A stretch of 64,000 nt of DNA from Prunus persica (GCF_000346465.2 NC_034011.1:7656611-7720610); one strand, 5' to 3'. Counted from the stretch's first letter, positions 33,159-46,080 are shown. Notes: generated from the letters alone by a model not told the origin. Program-made: numbers and translations.

Positions 33159-33990
33159 CAACTTGTTAAAGTTCGTTAGTAAAGAGACTCTTTCTATTGT
33201 TTTAAGGAGTGGATTTCTGTTAAAGTCTATTCATCTTCATTCTTTGTGGCCGTTTTAGTTAGACCCTATTTGTGTGACATTAAATTTAACTTAAAAAATA
33301 TATATAAGCGATAGTCTAAATTATAAGGAGATGATAATTTCTCACACACACATTATTAGTGAGCGAGTCCTTATCTAGTTAGGATTTTAGTTTCTTATTT
33401 AGTTAGAATTTTAGTTACTTAGCCCTTTTTTTAGTCCTTTTATAATTGAGATTTATTTCTTATTTTATTTAAGATTAACACATTGTTGTACTTCTTTATG
33501 AATATCTCTATATTGAAGAAGAATATATATATATATATATAAAATATCTGAAAATTCCCATATACTTTGTTTGGCACACATTACCAAAATGTAATGTGGT
33601 TCGAGCTTGAGATAATTGGTCTACATATGGACCCTGTTGGCCATTAAATTTAATTTTAGAATTGAATTTTCCGCAACAATTGATTTATTGACATTTAAAT
33701 AATTTTGTCCTACAAATCCAACTTCTCTATTTATCATTGATGGATGCCCTTTAGTTTTATAATTCTTAAGTTGAGCTCATAGGCCAGCTTTTTCTTATTT
33801 CATTTTTATAATTCTTAGGCTGAAGTCATTGACCTACTTTTTGTTCTTCTTGCATCCCCTTAACCTTGCTTTTTGACTATAATAATGGGGTGCATCTCCA
33901 ATCTCTCACAATCAAGTCATCATCAACTTTGCAACAACTCATCAAATACCGATATTTTCATTTTAGCAAAAAATAATTAATTCTATTTTA
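32820..33990. other. Intergenic, with (TA)n and a possible old LTR
   Basis: A (TA)n microsatellite occupies about 33119-33153 and another 33526-33540. About 33355-33520 has repeated wording (TTATCTAGTTAGGATTTTAG, then TTATTTAGTTAGAATTTTAG) resembling degraded copia LTR DNA. No gene. Confidence 0.45.
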
Positions 33991-33993
33991 TTT

Positions 33994-34639
33994 GTGAGAG
34001 CAAATTTCCATCCCACGAGAATATTCGCCAAAGATTCTTTCGTCTTCTTTGCTTCTCTCTCTCTGTAAAACAGATCAGAGTAAAAGGACCACACACAGGG
34101 GGTGTTGGCCAAAGGCCCTCCGATGCCTAAGTCAGGTAGGGTGTTTCAAGGAAAATCGGGTGGCCGAAACCGTATATGGTGGCCGGAGCCTTGTGTGAGA
34201 AAGAGAGGAGGTGGCTAGGGTTTTTGAGAAATAATTTATGCAGAGTTTCAATAAGAATTTAGACGTACCTTAACCTTTGTGTGTGGCCATCTTTTTATAG
34301 TGGTCTCAAAGGTTAGGGTTTCAGAGGAATAATTCCGTAGATGGAAATGAATTATTCCCCCCGATTTGGAATTGATTTGATTAATTAGGGATTTTATTTA
34401 TTAGGATAAATCAAATCCCTAATTGTGGTAGATATCAAATCAATTCCTAATTTAATTAGGTAACTCCTCATTTAATTGGAAATTGGGGTAGGAATCAAAT
34501 TAATTCTCGACCCAATTAGGTAATATTCTATTTAATTGGGTAATCCCCAATTAAATTGAATCATTCCCAATTAGGTCAAATAATCCCAAAATAAAAAGAA
34601 TTATTTGACATAGGGTATTGATTTAATTAGGTTCCCACA
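33994..34639 (-). mobile_element. Solo LTR, Ty3/gypsy (Tat-like), 646 bp
   Basis: On the minus strand it starts TGTGGGAACC (34639) and ends GCTCTCACA (33994). The flanks are 4/5 matching (AATAG upstream, AATAA downstream, minus strand), a slightly decayed TSD. Inside: AT-rich U3 with repeated TTTAATTGGG words (34340-34600), a TATA box CTATAAAAAG near 34296, and the R-region phrase TGACTTAGGCATCGGAGGG (34113-34131) typical of Tat/Ogre-type LTRs. No internal domain follows, hence solo. Confidence 0.75.
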
Positions 34640-35836
34640 CTATTCTCGATTATTTATATGAGTTTAGTTTTAAAAAAAACTGAGGTTTTAGCAACAATTC
34701 AATGAATGATAAAAATCTACATCCTACCAAACTCATGAAGGAAAATTTAATTTCACTAAAATACAAAATATGCGATAGAACACTGCATTCAATTACAATT
34801 TTTCAATGCATTTTGGGTGAAATTTCTTTTTCTCAAATTTTTTTTTTTTTGAACTTGCCCACCTATGGAATTCAATATGTAGAGTTGGTTCATGAACTTA
34901 TAGGATTGATATATACCAACCTTCTGATTTCATTACTTTTTTCATATCAACTTCACGACGACTCAACAATTTCGCATTACTTAATACGACATCTCTATTC
35001 GCCATATATTAAGTTTGAGAAAAATATACAAAATTGTCAATTAAGCCAAAAACTGAAATTTAAAACGTAATTTTATTTTCCACATGTCTAGAAGACTAAA
35101 CTAAACTAGGTGGCGTGACTGAATAATTGTCTCTGCATTTTGTCCTTGCTGGTAAAAAACTGAAACCTATGGGGGGAGAAAGAGAATTAAGAAAGAGACA
35201 GGGGCATGGATATAAAGTTACGTGGCATGAGGACACGTGGTAACATTTAAGTGGCGATTATAAAGGTGTGCAGCCTGGCTCGTAAAATAAGGAAAAACAG
35301 ATAATGCAGAGTTTTTATTTATTTATTTATTTTATTTATACAAATGGGGAGCTCCCCTTTTTATATGAGTGGATGAGATGTTTGAAGACTGACACGTGGC
35401 TCCCACAAAGCATGCCACGAGCTAAATAAATCTTTGTTGCCCTTCAATTTAGGGATGCTGGACTCTGAATAGCATGCAGATTTCGTTTACATTATTAATG
35501 ATTTTATTTCATACTTCGCACGAGTAACATGTTTCTATATTTAGTTGTGAATTATTGTAATTAAATTAATTCCAATGCGGGATAACAAAACAATATTATC
35601 CCTATATTTCACGGAAGTTTTGTTCGCACTTAAGAGACCAGGTTCACAAGATAACATGTTTGAGCGAGTTGGAACAATATTTCAACACACATAGTATTCG
35701 CCATACACACATTTTCACTTTGGGTGGGACCTACGCATGCCACAGTGCACACCATAACTGCCCATAAATGCCTTGAAATTCTTGTTAGCATTTTTTCATT
35801 TAATACTTTATATATATGTTCGTACATATTTTTCAA
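34640..35836. other. Intergenic, no gene seen
   Basis: An open frame at 34702-35070 is AT-rich with no domain. Two ACACGTGG motifs (G-box-like; about 35231 and 35393) occur here but no gene start lies nearby. Confidence 0.45.
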
Positions 35837-36120
35837 CTAACCTCTCTGCACGCGCTTCTGCGCATGCGAGAGGTTTTTTTTAAAAAAAATTTAAATTTAT
35901 TTTAGAATTAAAAAAGATAATGGATATTTGTGTTCTATAAAAATAGGATCCATTATCTAAATTTTCTTTTAATTTTAATTTTTTTAATACGAAAAATTGT
36001 GAATTTACCATATTATCCTCATTTAATTAATAATTTCAATTCTTAATGTTTGCATTAACCAAGGGCATTTTCTGGTATTTTGAATGTTTCACCATTCTCT
36101 GCCTTTTACTTTATATATAT
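35837..36120 (-). mobile_element. Short non-autonomous Helitron-like element, copy 2
   Basis: Second copy of the family at 23069-23343. On the minus strand it ends with a strong hairpin (CCTCTCGCATGCGC / GCGCGTGCAGAGAGG) followed by TTAGT, near the canonical CTRRT terminus. The other end is in a TATATATATAGATAG run after AAAGGCAGAGAATGG. Shared interior wording includes AATGGATCCTATTTTTATRG. Confidence 0.5.
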
Positions 36121-37165
36121 AGATAGATAATACTTTATTTTTTTTTTACATATTTTAAAGATTCGATAAAATACACATTTTTTAAATAAAAAAAATTGTC
36201 ATCCCTTAGACCCGAGGCTCGGTGGAAATCTCGCATAAAAAATAAACTTCTCTTATAAAAAATAGCTCTAAAATCTTACAACTTTACAATAAATAAAGAA
36301 AGCTCTATTACTCTTATTTAATTCAGCCTCAACTGGTTTAGCCCTTGTCTTGTCAACTAATTCATCTGAAAAATTAAACAGGGAATGAGCAACCACCACT
36401 CAATAGGGACATGAGGCCTTACCACAATAGATTGATATAAAATTAAGTGACATGCAATCACATAACATATAAAAGATAAAAATGCATGAATGAGCTTTAA
36501 TTTTATCAAACCCGTTAATCTATATAATAGGGCAAGCAAATCTGCATGTCTCATACCATGCATTTTACCACTGTGATTCAGAATGCCCTAATATATAAAC
36601 TAACACCCATCTCAATCATCCTATAATTCTCATTTTGCTAATCATCTTGTCTAAGCCATTGATCTCTAAGCCCAAATCACCCAATTGACAATTATACCAG
36701 CTCCTTCCTATTCTACTGTACACACGGACTCGCCTGAACTTGGTTCTTACAATGGCAAGACTCAACTACACAAAAGACCCTTCCCATTACCCTCTTTTCC
36801 ATAATTTCTTTATCAACCCAAGAATTCCAGCCATCTTCGATAACATATGAACATGTCAATATTAATAAAATAATATAATGATAATTAAAAACATACAAAC
36901 ACCTAATAAGAATATCAACCAAACTGTAATACCACGCATAATATAATACTTCCCAAAATTTAATTAAATCAATCTCTGTAAAAGCCCCTAAGAAACCCCC
37001 AACCTTGATTCCAAAACTAGCTCTAAGTTAAGAAAATACCAAACAAACTCCAAGAATTTCATCACCATCTCAAAGGAACTATCACTTTGCATGGAGTGCA
37101 TGTTATCTCCAAGTCATTGTAGTGTTGCTCTACTGCACAAGACTATCTAGTATGTGTGTTTCAAA
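36121..37165. other. Intergenic, no gene seen
   Basis: AT-rich DNA leading up to the duplicated PP2C 3' flank. No ORF with recognisable content. Confidence 0.45.
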
Positions 37166-40100
37166 ACAACCATCGACAAGTCCTATTTATACTACGAAGA
37201 GGCGGCAACTAATGGCTTTTGATTGGTCGAATGTGAGGCTGGTGATATGCTTGATTCCAAGATTATCCAATTTTCCCTTGATGCCAACAGCTCATGCTTT
37301 AAACAAAGGCCTAGTCATATATCGGTAGACACTTGTGAAGAAATTAGGATGGTGCATGTGAGTAAGATTTGATGTACATACCACCTTAAGTGATAAAGCT
37401 TGTACGTGGCTCCCTTACAAATCCAATTATGTATCAAACAAATAAGTATTATTCTTAATAATTATTATAAAAGTAACAACTATATATATACATACTGTGT
37501 GGCAAGATAACTACACATATACAATTATAACCAATTAAACATAATTTAACTTATAAACCTAAATAGATAGCAAAACATTTATATATATATATATATAAAA
37601 TAAAATAAAGGGCTTCACACAAATATACAATACACGTACATACATATTTTCACATTTAACATACATATTGTTTTCAAAATTTTGAATAATACAGACACAA
37701 TTTACATATTATACCTGTATTTTTAATATATTATTGAATAAAAATAATATATTTAAATATATTTAAATAAATTATATTAAAATATTATATAGTGGTTGAA
37801 CTTTTTAGTTGTATCTTGCCAAAATTTTACCTTATAAAACACGTACATATTTTATTCATACTTTTCCCATTCCATATTTTACCATATAAAACACATATTA
37901 TATGAATAGTTTAGAAGATTCAATACACGGATTATACACATTTGTACTGTAAAACACGTATCTAACATAAAACATTAGAGGATTCTACACTTACATTTAT
38001 TATTGTAACGAGAAATGTGTAGATCTATTTTGGGACCCAATAATTAAATATACCAATTTTTTTTTTTGTTAATATTATAATATACCATTAAATTATCAAA
38101 GAGAAACTTCATTAAATAATCTTCGACAATACAATGAAGACATCAACATAGTTATGTATTGTATACTTCTGGGACAACTATTGTAGCTTACTAATATAGT
38201 TATGTATTGTTCGTTAGACATGCATCCAATTCAAAACTTTCAATGTATGTATTCAAGTACAGCCGCTGCATGGTGTTCATTCATAGAATTATTGTTCACA
38301 CTTCACACAAACAATATGAAAAGAAAAAGAATAAAATCTTGATATATTTTTTTCTTGGTCAGGTTACCATCTGAAGCAAGTGTTCAGTCTTAAAAATTTG
38401 CTGGCAAAGCTCTTCAAAATCTGGAGGGAACCCAAAAGACAAACTCCCAGACACATGTACAGAACTCGTAAGCTATACGTGTACTTGACAAAACACCGTG
38501 AACACATACTGTCATGAGAATTCTTTCCTAATCCGAACGAATTTATGATTTTCTGAGATCACCAAAAGCCCTAACTTGCAGAAAATGCAGTCATTCGATA
38601 GTCATGGGAAGATCTATTTAGCTTTTGCTGAGCTTTTATCCTTCTCAGATGATGGATTCGACGAGAGAGGCTTGTCCTCGACAGAAGCAGCTGAAGTAAC
38701 AGGTTTCTTAAGCTGAACCAAGATCATTGTCATGTTGTCACACCCCTCTCCACCAGATGATGGTGCCAAGCACCTTTCAAACACTCTCTCACAAATCACC
38801 GAGAGTTTACTTTCCTACATTATCATACAAATATTTTATGTTACTCAGACAGTATATATTTGGATATATAAGGGAAGTCTCCTCAACTTACATGTTTTAA
38901 TTGTTCCCGAACGTAGTCCACAAGTTGTTGGCTTGACATGCAGTCCCTAGAGAGCGTGCATCAGTGTCAACAAAGTAGGAACATATTAATTTCACTTATA
39001 TTTCAGAAATAGAAAATACAGCATTAGAAAAATCATACGACAGAGACACAAGTTCAACAATGTTGTCAGCCTTTTGACCTCCCAAACATGTGCTTTCTAA
39101 GAACCTAACAAGGAGTCAAAACTAAATGACATGAAGTAACAACTGGAAGAACAATACTTTGAGGAGCAGTTGAGATCTTGAAACCAATCAGGTAAAGAAG
39201 GTGGAGAAAAAGCAAGCACAGATAACAACTAAATTGTTGACAACACAGACAAACAAGAATATGAGAGCATTCAGGAATTGCCTTAGGTAAACAGTAAACC
39301 AAATGGCACTAAAAGAAAGTACTCACCTCACCTTACTACCACACATATTTTCTCTCGCACAAGCATTGGATGGATAATAAACAATGTTATTAACTTTTTT
39401 TTTTCCCATGGGAACAAATATTCAAAACTAAGTTACAGGGAAATCTTGACAGAGAACCACGTATGAATTTACGAGTGCATTCTTCAATAATATTTAGTTT
39501 TGGGCTTACTATCACATGATACACCGGAGTAACAGGTTCAACGGAGACAAGTTCAAATCAGCAGACCTTCGCATCAAAGATTCTTCCCTTAAAGGAAAAC
39601 TTTTAAATCCAGATACAGAACACAGGAGATTCAACTTGATTACTTTCCTCCGACATTTTGGAAAATAAGAAGCTAACAAGGTTACTTGTACATTTATAAC
39701 CATAACTATATTGTCGGAGAGCTTGCAAATCTTGTATATATACTAGTTAAAGCCAAGTGTCATCAGACCGTCAACTACATATAACTTCATTCTTACATTA
39801 ACCAGTAATTGTTAAATTCCATGCATTTACAGGCTTCTAAAGAGATGGTAATTGGTTCTTCCACAGGATGTATTTCTAGCTAACTGTTTAAGTAACAGCC
39901 ATCTTAACTTGTGAGAAGAACCAACCACATAAAGCCCTTCCTTCCACCCTTCCAATTTTTCTAGTCTTACCCCTACAGCCTTTGGCGTTGGAGAACATAT
40001 CAGATGGAGATAAAATATACACAGTAATTGACAGAAACCTATTTTTTCGGATAGGAAAGTAAATTAAAAAGGGAAACAAACTTACCATATCCCATCACAA

Positions 40101-40207
40101 GCTATGACGAGAAACTCATCATCATCACAAATCTCAACCTACATCAAGGGAAATTTTAAAACTTTGAACAACATAAAATTAGAGCAACTGCAAACAAATC
40201 TGATAAA
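37166..40207. repeat. Left copy of a ~3.0-kb tandem duplication (empty-site copy)
   Basis: This unit holds PP2C exons 8-10 and about 1.4 kb of downstream flank. It is repeated, almost base for base, at 40208-40369 plus 48817-51692, where a retrotransposon splits it. Only scattered SNPs and one-base indels separate the copies (for example CTCGCACAAG/CTCGCGCAAG, CATTCAGGAA/CATTCGGGAA, and one T in a T run near 39630/51130). The junction at 40205-40210 reads ATAAACAACC, sharing AAA with both parents. It may be a real tandem duplication or two haplotypes joined in the assembly. Confidence 0.9.
38614..40138 (-). pseudogene. Partial PP2C copy: last three exons only
   Basis: Exons matching PP2C exons 8, 9 and 10 lie at 40086-40138, 38892-38946 and 38614-38814 with splice sites and reading frame intact. 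Exons 1-7, which hold the MEDA and DGHGG metal-binding motifs and the promoter, are missing because the duplication breaks in intron 7. It keeps ACDGIWD and GCDNMT but cannot make a phosphatase. Identity with 50107-51632 is near complete, so it has not decayed; if it is real it is young, and if it is an allele it is an assembly artefact. Confidence 0.9.
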
Positions 40208-40369
40208 CAACCATCGACAAGTCCTATTTATACTACGAAGAGGCGGCAACTAATGGCTTTTGATTGGTCGAATGTGAGGCTGGTGATATGCTCGATTCCA
40301 AGATTATCCAATTTTCCCTTGATGCCAACAGCTCATGCTTTAAACAAAGGCCTAGTCATATATGGGTAG

Positions 40370-40837
40370 TGTTATAAAATAACCTGGGATATGTGTGATA
40401 ATTCAGAGCTGCACGTAAAGTAGATGAGACACAGTATTTAACGAGGTTCGGCTATGCCTACGTCATCGGAGAGCAGCAGCAGTAACTTTTCCACTATGTA
40501 AAATAATAGGGCTACAAGTTTAGTGTTTACAATATATGTGGCTCACTGAATTTTCTCTCTAGGAGAATTTCTCTCTGCTCTCTCTTTCCTCTTTCTTCCT
40601 TCTCTTCCTTTCTCCTTTTTTCTTCTCTTCTTCTTTCCGTTTCTCTTCTTATTTATAGGCTGAAATAATCACTATTCATCACTATTCATCACTGTTCACC
40701 CGTGACAGACAAACTCTATCAAAGCCGCCAAATGAACAGTAATGAACAGTAATGAACAGTAATGAAAACTCTATCAAGCCGCCAAATGAACAGTAATGAA
40801 TAGTTAGTGGGCTCCACATGTTTATTCTTTTACAACA
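40370..40837 (-). repeat. Left LTR (3' LTR of the element)
   Basis: 468 bp. It includes a CT-rich tract (40555-40655) and short AACAGTAATG repeats (about 40733-40800). It is directly followed on plus by CTCCCCCTTGG, the complement of the polypurine tract. Confidence 0.9.
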
Positions 40838-42352
40838 CTCCCCCTTGGAGACCACTAATGATATGTCGGTTGTATCATTAAAGACTTGCTTGGAGAAAAC
40901 CTAGTAAGGTAGAGAACTGATGGAAAGAAGAGTACAACAATCTGTATAGCATACTTCTGGATGCTCCCCCTGATTAATATCTCCCCCTGATGTCTTCATG
41001 ACTATCTTTTGGATTGAGAATCTTTCGGAGTGACACATATACAATTATAACCAANNNNNNNNNNNNNNNNNNNNNNNNNNNNNNNNNNNNNNNNNNNNNN
41101 NNNNNNNNNNNNNNNNNNNNNNNNNNNNNNNNNNNNNNNNNNNNNNNNNNNNNNNNNNNNNNNNNNNNNNNNNNNNNNNNNNNNNTATTGTTTTCAAAAT
41201 TTTGAATAATACAGACACAATTTACATATTATACCTGTATTTTTAATATATTATTGAATAAAAATAATATATTTAAATATATTTAAATAAATTATATTAA
41301 AATATTATATAGTGGTTGAACTTTTTAGTTGTATCTTGCCAAAATTTTACCTTATAAAACACGTACATATTTTATTCATACTTTTCCCATTCCATATTTT
41401 ACCATATAAAACACATATTATATGAATAGTTTAGAAGATTCAATACACGGATTATACACATTTGTACTGTAAAACACGTATCTAACATAAAACATTAGAG
41501 GATTCTACACTTACATTTATTATTGTAACGAGAAATGTGTAGATCTATTTTGGGACCCAATAATTAAATATACCAATTTTTTTTTTTGTTAATATTATAA
41601 TATACCATTAAATTATCAAAGAGAAACTTCATTAAATAATCTTCGACAATACAATGAAGACATCAACATAGTTATGTATTGTATACTTCTGGGACAACTA
41701 TTGTAGCTTACTAATATAGTTATGTATTGTTCGTTAGACATGCATCCAATTCAAAACTTTCAATGTATGTATTCAAGTACAGCCGCTGCATGGTGTTCAT
41801 TCATAGAATTATTGTTCACACTTCACACAAACAATATGAAAAGAAAAAGAATAAAATCTTGATATATTTTTTTCTTGGTCAGGTTACCATCTGAAGCAAG
41901 TGTTCAGTCTTAAAAATTTGCTGGCAAAGCTCTTCAAAATCTGGAGGGAACCCAAAAGACAAACTCCCAGACACATGTACAGAACTCGTAAGCTATACGT
42001 GTACTTGACAAANNNNNNNNNNNNNNNNNNNNNNNNNNNNNNNNNNNNNNNNNNNNNNNNNNNNNNNNNNNNNNNNNNNNNNNNNNNNNNNNNNNNNNNN
42101 NNNNNNNNNNNNGCGATCCTCATGAATTAGGCTCCACATGTTTATTCTTTTACACACTCCCCCTTGGAGACCACTAATGATATGTCGGTTGTATCATTAA
42201 AGACTTGCTTGGAGAAAACCTAGTAAGGTAGAGAACTGATGGAAAGAAGAGTACAACAATCTGTATAGCATACTTCTGGATGCTCCCCCTGATTAATATC
42301 TCCCCCTGATGTCTTCATGACTATCTTTTGGATTGAGAATCTTTCGGAGTGA
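40838..42352. other. Gap-caged segment, probable misassembly
   Basis: The first ~195 bp inside the left LTR (40838-41032) recur at about 42150-42352 behind a truncated LTR end (from about 42128). Between them sits 41033-42012, a third copy of the PP2C downstream flank (matching 37513-38491 and 48998-49984), with N runs at 41055-41185 and 42013-42112. The first gap replaces about 128 bp of (TA)n-containing flank seen in the other copies. The second N run is exactly 100 bp, a conventional unknown-size gap. ORFs across the N runs are meaningless. Confidence 0.8.
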
Positions 42353-42493
42353 GTGGATGATGTAGCCACCAACAATTCATATAGTAAATATATTTCCAGT
42401 GAATCATGACTATCTTTTGGATTGAGAATCTTTCGGAGTGAGTGGATGATGTAGCCACCAACAATTCATATAGTAAATATATTTCCAGTGAGC
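42316..42493. repeat. 89-bp tandem duplication within the retroelement
   Basis: CATGACTATCTTTTGGATTG starts at 42316 and again at 42405, each followed by the same ~85 bp ending TATATTTCCAGTGA. On the element's sense strand this is just upstream of the polypurine region. Confidence 0.88.
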
Positions 42494-45009
42494 TATCTCT
42501 ATGTAAATCATAGAAATTTTCAGAGTACGCATATCTAATAACGCTTGGGCTATTTATAAGTTCACTTGAAAGAATATGCCCATACATGGTGTTATGCGGA
42601 AATAGCATCAAATATACCTCACATCATCCCAAAATGATGGTGATGGAGTTGAGCCTTATCTGGAAAATATGATGTCCGGTCCAACATACTTCCGGAAAAT
42701 TCTTAAAGTGCCCAACGGATAATCCTCATAAAAATGCTTCAATACTTTCTTAGTATAAGCAAGTATCTCGTTGGCATAATGCTCGATCTTTAAGTCGAGA
42801 CAAATATTTCTGGAATTCTTGAGAAGCTTTAATGTGTTGCAAACACATTATAATCAATATACTCACTGAGGCAATTTATGTACATTAACATTGAGTACAG
42901 ATTTCGTGCGTCAGGCACATGTCCACAGACTTGCTTCATGCAATTTCAATCCTTTCAAGGATTTTGTTTAAAGGGATTAAACTCTATGACACATTATATA
43001 GCTTTAACCCAGCTATTTATATATCTTTAGGGAATCACTTCAGGTGATATGCTCTGTGCATTTAATAACCCTTAAAGATAACATGTTGGTCTTCGTAAAT
43101 GTGCAATAAAGGGGCACAATTGAATCTATAAATATGGAGAAAACCCAACATCCCTTGTTTATGTCAAAAACATTGTGTCATACAAAGTAGGTATATTCCC
43201 TTTTTATTCCGAACACCCAAGTATAACTTTTAATATTAACATCTTTTAGGGTTCGTACTGTGGGTTTGTTCTTTCACGTTCATTCTCATCTATAATGGAA
43301 TTGCCTCATTCCATTTTGGCCAATGATATTGTCGACACGTGGTTCCAATCAACACAGCCCATTGATGATTTGAATAGCTACTCCAAAACCAAAAATTGTC
43401 ATTCATCAATTCATGATCAGAAATTGTCATTCATCAATTCATGATCCCACCATTCTCATGTGCATGCGCATGCATGAATTATAAGCATTTATTTGCCTTT
43501 GGGTACCCAAGCCACTTCATGGGGCTTTTATTATGTGAGAATGTGGATTATAACCTCCATTGGAGCGTTATTTAGTAGTAGGGCGTGGATAATCTCTATT
43601 TAGGGAGTTGGAACATTGAGAACCCATATATCTGTCATGCTGCAGGCATGCCACAGATTAATACATACATGTCAATTAATTTCTGGGACTTTAACCCATA
43701 TTATGGGACTTTAACCCATATAATTTGCTACGCATTAGGCGTGCATAATATCAATATTGACATGTCAAAGGATTGTCCATTTGGGACTTCAATCCACATC
43801 ATTTGCTACGCAACAGGCGTGCATCATATTGATCACTGCTATACCCATGTTATGTTCTTATGAGACTTTTAATCTGTGCAGTGTATTATCAATGTATCCA
43901 ACTTGCAATCTGTAAAATTTGCATTAATAATTCATGGATACATACAAGTCATTCTTTTGGAACGGACTTATCTCCCCATTTGGTTACCTTTCAAGATAAA
44001 ATATCAAATAGGTATATAAGCATAAAATAACACAAGTATTGCTTACATCCTTAGGTGGGAGAAACTTTTCTCAAGTATCATTCAAGCTCATATCAGCCCA
44101 GTAAATATAATGTAGCGCTTGATGATCTAGTTATATCCTGCAATAGCAAAAATCACAACTCTTTTGCCTCTGTCAAAACAAATAACCCTCATAGTTAGGA
44201 TTACTTCATGGATTCATTCTTCAGATGTTCATTCTAAAGAAATAAAATCTCTTATGAACAAAGAGTTATAAAAAGAGAAAAAATGCAAAAATAATGTGAT
44301 ATTGATTGCAAGAGAAGGTAAGCAATCAGGGAAGGAAGCTGGTGGGAGTAGACAATAAGCTCTCATATCTCCTAGTCTAGAAGGACCTCAGGAGATTAGA
44401 GCATAAGGCCGCCTTTACAATTCCCTGATCTTGCAGAAACATGATCAGGGATAGTCTTGCTTCCTAAATGGATGATCAGAGATAGTCTTGCTTCTCAGGC
44501 ATATTAAGTGCTTACTGATAAGAAAAACAAGTAGATATGGCATCACTAGGTATGGAGTAAACTGGATGTCTTCTGCAAAGAAAATTTCATTAGTAACACA
44601 TTTATACACAAATACAATGAATAGGTAGAACCGGTGAATTTCAAATTAACCATAGGAAAATTGCGAGATTCTCGGGATGCTGTTGAAAAAGTGCGAGATT
44701 CTCGGGATGCTTTTGAAAAAGTAGCTCCGTGAAATCCGTAAAGCAAGATCGGCTTTGAAAATAATGCTTGAAAACGCCGAAAGTGCCGACAGGCATTATT
44801 AGAGGCCACGTGAAGTTTTGGACTCTAGGAAAGAAAAAGATAATATGGGGATTCGAGAAGATATTGGGGTCCTGAAAAACAGTAGCCATATTTCCTCCTA
44901 TAGATATGGCCTTTGTAAAACTTGATTGGAGCAACTGCGTTTCAACTCAAATTTCTTCATTTTCTAAAACTTTAGTTTTCCTAAGACTTTCTTCGAAACC
45001 TTCTCAAAA
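42494..45009. other. Non-coding interior of the retroelement
   Basis: No polyprotein domains on either strand. Diverged repeats of about 100 bp around TTTGCTACGCA..AGGCGTGCAT (43726-43830) and GGGACTTTAACCCATAT (43683-43720) are present, plus GCGAGATTCTCGGGATGCT twice at 44662 and 44691. The part just before 45010 would serve as a leader for the antisense ORF. Confidence 0.55.
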
Positions 45010-45561
45010 ATGGCTTCCTCTTCTTCCTGCCCAAATTATTTCAATTTAAATGATGCTCCAACAGCAAACAGTGACGCCAAAGTTTGGCGTCCATCCTTTG
45101 TATCCCAAAATCGTCATCTCACAGTTAATGATTCTGTGATGATGAATGATGCTACTGCTGTCATAGTAGCTAGGAATTTCATTACTCCAATGGATGAAAT
45201 GCTGTTAACAGGGAGGTCTGAGGAAGAGGCTATGGATGACTCAATGGCTTTTAGCATTCAGAGTGCTGTTTCTGTTTCTAACATGGCTGATCGTTTGCGT
45301 GTTAGAGCAAACGAGGTTGAGAAGCTGACAACTGAAAATTCGTCTCTCCAAAGAATGCTTCATGAGTCTCAACAGGAGGTTGAGAAACTTAAAGGAGAGA
45401 ATAATTCCTTGTTGAAACTGGTGAGTTCGTACTCAGTTGATACACTGAGAAGGCTAGACATGCTGCAGGTCTCCAATGAAAGAATTTTGGGAGACCACGA
45501 GAAGCTCATGGCTAAGCTTAAGAGGCGCCGTCCTCTTCCTTCAGAGGCTTCCAGAACATAA
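45010..45561 (+). CDS. Retrotransposon-borne antisense ORF, coiled-coil protein, 183 aa
   Basis: An uninterrupted ORF starting AAAAATGGCTTCC inside the LTR element, on the strand opposite to element transcription. The N-terminus is Ser-rich followed by YFNLNDAP and VWRPSFVSQNR. The middle has FSIQSAVSVSNMADRL. From about residue 95 to 160 it is a strong heptad-type coiled coil (VEKLTTENSSLQRMLHESQQ..VEKLKGENNSLLKLV). The tail is basic (KLKRRRPLP) and could be a nuclear-localisation-like stretch. No signal peptide or membrane segment. I have the impression that similar ORFs recur in plant genomes as uncharacterised repeat-linked proteins, but cannot verify that. Function unknown. The ORF stayed open although the rest of the element lost its coding capacity, which suggests either youth or selection. 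Confidence 0.7.
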   Translation: MASSSSCPNYFNLNDAPTANSDAKVWRPSFVSQNRHLTVNDSVMMNDATAVIVARNFITPMDEMLLTGRSEEEAMDDSMAFSIQSAVSVSNMADRLRVRANEVEKLTTENSSLQRMLHESQQEVEKLKGENNSLLKLVSSYSVDTLRRLDMLQVSNERILGDHEKLMAKLKRRRPLPSEASRT

Positions 45562-46080
45562 TGTAATTTTATAGATTTTACAGGGCCTGCACCTTCATTG
45601 CAGGTGGAAAAAATCTATCTGTTGTATGTTTCTGTAATAATAATTGTGCACATTCTTAAACTTGCACCTGTGGTTTTTACGTCTTTTCAAAATGACGGTT
45701 TGGAACCTTGTGCCTTATAGGTTCAAATAACCACATTGTCTCTCCCAAATTGCATGGTAGCCCGGAACTTTTGGCCTGGGCACAAACTCAGAATTTATTT
45801 GCCCTTTTCAAATGGACATGAAATATGACTTGAGTAAAAGCCACGATAATATCGCAATATAGTAGTGAAGAGCATTAACTACTATATACCCACAACTTCA
45901 AGTTCAGGATCTCTCATATATTTGGATCCATGGGCTTCCGGCCCAGGTATAATAAAATATGTGGGGAGCCTCAATTCATTATTTGAGGTTTATATTGATA
46001 TTATCCATTTCGCGGTGTATTCTTAACAACCGAAATTCACAAAATATATTTCTTCCTTGAGGTGTCGATATAACAGAATC

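Noticed and set aside
43585..43863. 92-codon ORF in the retroelement
   Set aside because: Made of short diverged repeats (GCTACGCA/GGCGTGCAT); no domain and no homologue recognised.
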